Source: Burkholderiaceae bacterium
GTDB taxonomy: Bacteria; Pseudomonadota; Gammaproteobacteria; Burkholderiales; Burkholderiaceae_C
NCBI GenBank assembly: GCA_023260315.1
Contig: JALQVQ010000286.1
Coordinates: forward strand, 1 to 8,234
Reading direction: 5' to 3'
DNA length: 8,234 bases
Numbering within the stretch: position 1 is the stretch's first letter; each line of letters opens with the position of its first letter. Made by a program: the position numbers and the translations under genes. The notes beneath the pieces were generated by a model. The model was not told where the DNA came from. It worked only from the letters and a program-made list of their open reading frames with translations, and did not search any database. This document shows, piece by piece, positions 5,010 to 8,234 of this stretch.

Positions 5010-7442
5010 ATGTCTGGACAAGAATTGTTACCGTCCTCATCCATTGATCTGCCACTGTTGCCGTTGCGCGACGTGGTGGTGTTCCCGCACATGGTCATTC
5101 CATTGTTCGTGGGGCGTGCCAAGAGCATCAAGGCCCTCGAAACAGCAATGGCGGCCGATCGTCGCATCATGTTGGTTGCGCAAAAAGCGGCAGCCAAAGA
5201 TGAGCCCAGCGCTGGCGACATGTTCGAGATGGGCTGTGTTGCAAGTATTTTGCAGATGCTTAAGTTGCCTGATGGCACGGTCAAGGTGTTGGTAGAGGGT
5301 TTCCAGCGCGCGCATGTTGAGAAGATCACCGATGGGGAGGCGCACTTCACGGCAACACTGTTGCCAGCCGCCGCCGCCGACGAGCGCGTTGACAAAGATG
5401 ACACCGAAATCGAGGCATTGCGCCGTGCGTTGATGCAGCAGTTTGACCAGTACGTCAAACTGAATAAAAAGATTCCGTCTGAAATCCTGACCTCTATCTC
5501 AAGCATTGATGAACCGGGGCGACTGGCTGACACCATTGCGGCGCATCTGCCCCTCAAGCTTGATGACAAGCAGGACGTCCTGATGCTGGTGCCCATTCGT
5601 GAGCGCCTCGAAAAGCTATTCGGGCAGATCGAGTCTGAGGTTGAGGTGCTCAACGTCGACAAGCGTATCCGTGGCCGCGTGAAGCGGCAGATGGAGAAAA
5701 ATCAGCGCGATTTCTATTTGAACGAGCAGGTCAAAGCCATCCAAAAGGAACTGGGTGAGGGCGAAGACGGTGCCGATATCGAAGAGATCGAAAAGAAGAT
5801 CAAGCTGGCACGCATGCCCAAGGAGGCGCGCACCAAAGCTGAAGCCGAGCTTAAAAAACTCAAGCTGATGTCACCCATGTCGGCAGAGGCCTCCGTGGTA
5901 CGCAACTACTTGGAAGTCCTGTTGGGCTTGCCTTGGAGCAAGAAGACCAAAATCAAGCACGATCTGGCGTTGGCAGACGACACCCTGAATGCAGACCATT
6001 TTGGTCTCGAAAAGGTGAAGGAACGCATCCTCGAGTATCTCGCGGTTCAACAGCGCGTCGATAAGGTCAAAGCGCCCATTTTGTGTTTGGTCGGCCCACC
6101 GGGGGTCGGTAAAACATCGTTGGGCCAATCGATCGCAAAGGCCACAGGGCGCAAATACGTGCGCATGGCCTTGGGTGGCGTGCGTGACGAAGCTGAGATC
6201 CGTGGTCATCGCCGCACCTACATCGGGGCTTTGCCTGGTAAGGTTTTACAAAACCTCAGTAAAACCGGTACCCGCAACCCGTTGTTCCTGCTCGACGAGA
6301 TCGATAAGCTGGGAACCGACTTCCGTGGCGATCCCTCAAGTGCGCTGCTGGAGGTGTTAGACCCCGAGCAAAACCACACATTTGGTGACCACTATGTTGA
6401 GGTTGACTTTGACCTCAGTGACGTCATGTTCGTGGCGACATCAAACTCCATGAATATTCCAGCTGCATTGTTGGATCGCATGGAAGTGATTCGCTTGAGC
6501 GGTTACACCGAAGACGAAAAAACGCATATTGCGCTGAAGTATTTGTTGCCCAAGCAGCTCACCAACAATGGCCTCAAAGAAGGGGAGCTGGAGGTCCGCG
6601 AAGACGCTCTGCGTGATGTCGTTCGCTACTACACCCGTGAAGCTGGCGTGCGCTCTCTTGAGCGTGAAATTTCCAAAATTTGCCGCAAAGTGGTGAAGGG
6701 TCTGTTGCTCAAGTCGATGACGCCTACCGTGGTCGTCACAGCGGACAACTTGCCCGATTACCTCGGTGTTCGTAAGTTCACCTACGGCCGTGCTGAGCAG
6801 AAAAACCAAGTCGGACAAGTGGTTGGCCTGGCGTGGACCGAGGTCGGTGGTGACCTTCTCACCATCGAAGCTGCGTTGATGCCCGGTAAGGGTGTGATCA
6901 CACGTACCGGCTCCCTGGGTGACGTGATGAAAGAGTCTGTTGAAGCCGCCCGTACCGTGGTGCGCAGTCGTTCAAATGCCTTGGGTATTTCCGAAGAAAT
7001 GTTTGAGAAACGCGACATTCACATTCACGTCCCGGATGGCGCGACGCCGAAAGATGGCCCGAGTGCAGGTGCCGCGATGGTCACGGCTTTGGTCTCGACC
7101 CTGACGCAGATTCCCATCAAGTGCACAGTGGCCATGACGGGTGAAATCACGCTTCGTGGTGAAGTCACGGCGATTGGTGGTTTGAAGGAAAAACTACTGG
7201 CTGCTTTGCGTGGTGGCATCGAAACCGTTTTGATCCCTGAAGAGAACGTTAAAGACTTGGCGGAAATTCCTGACAACGTTAAAAATGGGTTGGAAATCAT
7301 CCCCGTTAAGTGGATTGACCAGGTCTTGAAGATCGCGCTTGAGCGCGAACCTCAGCCATTTTCAGAAGAGCAAATCGCCGCCGCCGCCGCCGCGCGTGCC
7401 GCCACGAGTGCGACTGAATCGAAAGGCGCAGCGAAGCATTAA
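5010..7442 (+). CDS. lon: ATP-dependent Lon protease (LonA type)
   Basis: An 810-residue cytoplasmic homo-oligomeric protease that degrades misfolded and regulatory proteins. The N-terminal substrate-binding domain begins with LPLLPLRDVVVFPHMVIPLFVGR (split here at 14-36) and is followed by a charged coiled-coil region (about 200-300). The AAA+ module has Walker A GPPGVGKT (362-369), Walker B FLLDEID (426-432), an arginine finger near Arg490 and sensor-2 Arg548. The protease domain has the dyad Ser685 (in KDGPSAG) and Lys728 (in GGLKEK), whose spacing of 43 equals that of E. coli Ser679/Lys722. This is LonA, not the membrane-bound LonB type. The C-terminus carries an Ala-rich tail (about 789-798) outside the conserved domain. 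The start follows TAAAGG, 19 nt after clpX, so co-transcription with clpX is likely, possibly boosted by the intragenic heat-shock candidate. No clear intrinsic terminator follows immediately, only a T8 run without a GC stem. hupB, which follows lon in enterics, is absent. Confidence 0.98.
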   Translation: MSGQELLPSSSIDLPLLPLRDVVVFPHMVIPLFVGRAKSIKALETAMAADRRIMLVAQKAAAKDEPSAGDMFEMGCVASILQMLKLPDGTVKVLVEGFQRAHVEKITDGEAHFTATLLPAAAADERVDKDDTEIEALRRALMQQFDQYVKLNKKIPSEILTSISSIDEPGRLADTIAAHLPLKLDDKQDVLMLVPIRERLEKLFGQIESEVEVLNVDKRIRGRVKRQMEKNQRDFYLNEQVKAIQKELGEGEDGADIEEIEKKIKLARMPKEARTKAEAELKKLKLMSPMSAEASVVRNYLEVLLGLPWSKKTKIKHDLALADDTLNADHFGLEKVKERILEYLAVQQRVDKVKAPILCLVGPPGVGKTSLGQSIAKATGRKYVRMALGGVRDEAEIRGHRRTYIGALPGKVLQNLSKTGTRNPLFLLDEIDKLGTDFRGDPSSALLEVLDPEQNHTFGDHYVEVDFDLSDVMFVATSNSMNIPAALLDRMEVIRLSGYTEDEKTHIALKYLLPKQLTNNGLKEGELEVREDALRDVVRYYTREAGVRSLEREISKICRKVVKGLLLKSMTPTVVVTADNLPDYLGVRKFTYGRAEQKNQVGQVVGLAWTEVGGDLLTIEAALMPGKGVITRTGSLGDVMKESVEAARTVVRSRSNALGISEEMFEKRDIHIHVPDGATPKDGPSAGAAMVTALVSTLTQIPIKCTVAMTGEITLRGEVTAIGGLKEKLLAALRGGIETVLIPEENVKDLAEIPDNVKNGLEIIPVKWIDQVLKIALEREPQPFSEEQIAAAAAARAATSATESKGAAKH
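7377..7394 (+). repeat. GCC trinucleotide run in the lon 3' end
   Basis: Five perfect GCC codons plus GCG encode Ala790-Ala795 in the Lon tail, followed after one Arg by two more GCC codons. Triplet slippage would change tail length without a frameshift. The tract is outside the catalytic domains, so variation should be tolerated. Confidence 0.75.
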
Positions 7443-7459
7443 AATTTTTTTTCATGTGC

Positions 7460-7488
7460 TTTAAAGTGCCGAAAAATTTGGTTATACT
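7460..7488 (+). promoter_or_regulatory. Sigma-70-type promoter for the tRNA genes
   Basis: TTTAAA (7460-7465), a 17-nt spacer and TATACT (7483-7488) match the housekeeping consensus in 4 and 5 of 6 positions. The start would fall near 7495, about 48 nt before mature tRNA-Gly. The position between lon and the tRNA genes supports the call. Confidence 0.6.
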
Positions 7489-7510
7489 TCTAGCTTCAGC
7501 GGAGACGCAG

Positions 7511-7524
7511 TGACGGAAACGTCA
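7511..7524 (+). other. GNRA-capped hairpin in the tRNA-Gly precursor leader
   Basis: TGACG and CGTCA form a 5-bp stem closed by a GAAA tetraloop, a stable fold, in the inferred 5' leader of the tRNA-Gly transcript, 18 nt before the mature end. It may aid precursor folding or processing. The role is speculative. Confidence 0.4.
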
Positions 7525-7542
7525 GAAAAGCTCCAAAGATAT

Positions 7543-7618
<76 letters not shown>

Positions 7619-7625
7619 AATTTGC

Positions 7626-7654
7626 AAAAAGGGAAGCTAGAAGCTTCCCTTTTT
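7626..7654 (+). terminator. Intrinsic terminator between tRNA-Gly and tRNA-Cys
   Basis: AAAAAGGGAAGCT (7626-7638) pairs perfectly with AGCTTCCCTTTTT (7642-7654) around an AGA loop. The final five T residues are both stem and U-tract, and the A-run makes it potentially bidirectional. It could end tRNA-Gly transcription and any lon read-through, yet it lies between two tRNA genes. Confidence 0.8.
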
Positions 7655-7681
7655 CGTCAAGGCACAGACCATCAAATAACC

Positions 7682-7755
7682 GGCGCGATAGCAAAGCGGT
7701 TATGCAACGGATTGCAAATCCGTCTAGTCCAGTTCGACTCTGGATCGCGCCTCCA
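7682..7755 (+). tRNA. tRNA-Cys (anticodon GCA)
   Basis: A complete 74-nt tRNA with encoded CCA (7753-7755). The acceptor stem is GGCGCGA (7682-7688) with TCGCGCC (7745-7751). The discriminator is T, the U73 identity base expected for tRNA-Cys. The anticodon stem ACGGA/TCCGT encloses TTGCAAA with anticodon GCA at 7714-7716. The sequence is close to E. coli tRNA-Cys. It lies 27 nt after the preceding terminator with no obvious promoter of its own, so it is probably made by read-through from tRNA-Gly. Confidence 0.98.
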
Positions 7756-7776
7756 AAATCTTCTTTTGGAATCAAG

Positions 7777-7804
7777 AAAATAGCGCCTAAGGGCGCTATT
7801 TTTG
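7777..7804 (+). terminator. Intrinsic terminator after tRNA-Cys
   Basis: AAAATAGCGCC (7777-7787) pairs perfectly with GGCGCTATTTT (7792-7802) around a TAAG loop and continues in T-rich sequence. It ends the tRNA transcript and insulates the following bchC gene. Confidence 0.9.
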
Positions 7805-7838
7805 TTTGTGGCTTTCCTATTTGATTCAAAATAACGGC

Positions 7839-8234
7839 ATGAAAGCCAAAGCCATCGTCTTTGAAGCCCCCCTATCACTCCAAGTGCGCGAGCTTGAGCT
7901 TGCGCCCATGGGGCCGCTCGATATTGAGGTTGCCGTCCAGTTCAGCGGGATCAGCACGGGCACCGAGCGGCTGCTCTGGGAGGGCACAATGCCGCCGTTT
8001 CCGGGGCTGGCTTATCCACTTGTGCCGGGCTATGAAACCGTCGGTACTGTGAGTGCGATGGGGGCTGACGTGTCGACCGTTGCTATCGGCGATACGGTGT
8101 TTCTGCCGGGTTCATACGCGTTCCAAGGCGTTCAAAATATTTTCGGTGGTGCGGGTGAGCGTTTGGTCGTACCGAGCGAGCGCGCCGTCAAACTAAATCC
8201 TTCGCTGGGCGTTAACGGTATCTTGCTTGCGTTG
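7839..8234 (+). CDS. bchC: BchC, 3-hydroxyethyl bacteriochlorophyllide a dehydrogenase, N-terminal part
   Basis: The first 132 codons of a gene that continues past the window. BchC is an NAD-dependent medium-chain dehydrogenase that oxidises the C3 hydroxyethyl group to acetyl late in bacteriochlorophyll a synthesis. Residues 36-69 contain SGISTGTERLLWEGTMPPFP followed by GLAYPLVPGYETVG, a stretch I recognise as very close to purple-bacterial BchC. A GDTVFLPG segment (84-91) and IFGGAGERLVVP (101-112) also fit. What is visible is the GroES-like N-terminal domain; the Rossmann NAD-binding part lies outside. The ATG at 7839 agrees with the family N-terminus but has no good ribosome site (ATAACGGC precedes it). 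Only about 35 nt separate it from the tRNA-Cys terminator. In purple bacteria bchC usually leads bchC-bchX-bchY-bchZ and puf genes, so a photosynthesis cluster may begin here. A generic alcohol dehydrogenase is unlikely because of the BchC-specific stretch. Confidence 0.9.
   Translation, partial: MKAKAIVFEAPLSLQVRELELAPMGPLDIEVAVQFSGISTGTERLLWEGTMPPFPGLAYPLVPGYETVGTVSAMGADVSTVAIGDTVFLPGSYAFQGVQNIFGGAGERLVVPSERAVKLNPSLGVNGILLAL

Noticed and set aside
4955..5662. 235-codon minus-strand open frame over the start of lon
   Set aside because: Antisense to Lon, low-complexity Ser/Arg-rich product, no own context.

Overview
The window looks like chromosomal DNA from a betaproteobacterium, most likely Burkholderiales and possibly Comamonadaceae, with genes for anoxygenic photosynthesis. 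The evidence is the protease gene order tig-clpP-clpX-lon, the sequence character of a XerC fragment and of the Lon, ClpX and ClpP proteins, and the start of bchC, a bacteriochlorophyll a biosynthesis gene, at the right edge. The genus assignment is inference. No plasmid, phage, IS or CRISPR feature was seen.

Left edge (1-1169): the window opens in the 3' part of a plus-strand xerC-type tyrosine recombinase gene. It breaks off after the His/Arg catalytic motif and stops at 145, without the last His and Tyr. A minus-strand S66 (LD-carboxypeptidase) gene with a twin-arginine type signal peptide runs into it, and the two 3' ends overlap by 23 nt. A 365-nt divergent gap (1170-1534) then holds an extended -10 promoter and a long, hairpin-rich leader for tig.

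Core (1535-7442): tig (trigger factor), a strong intrinsic terminator, clpP, clpX and lon all lie on the plus strand. They form a protein quality-control block: nascent-chain chaperone, ClpXP peptidase plus its unfoldase, and Lon. A sigma-32-like promoter precedes clpP. A second one with the same 14-nt spacer lies inside the 3' end of clpX, about 130 nt before lon, which has only a 19-nt gap after clpX. Heat-shock control of clpPX and lon is therefore plausible from sequence alone.

Right part (7443-8234): a sigma-70-type promoter drives tRNA-Gly(GCC), followed by a hairpin terminator, tRNA-Cys(GCA) and a second intrinsic terminator. After a gap of only about 35 nt, bchC begins and runs off the window. 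The tRNA pair thus separates housekeeping genes from what may be one end of a photosynthesis gene cluster.

I found no clearly new multi-gene system. The points most worth checking are the truncated xerC, the intragenic heat-shock promoter candidate for lon, the mutually exclusive stems in the tig leader, and the tRNA/bchC boundary.
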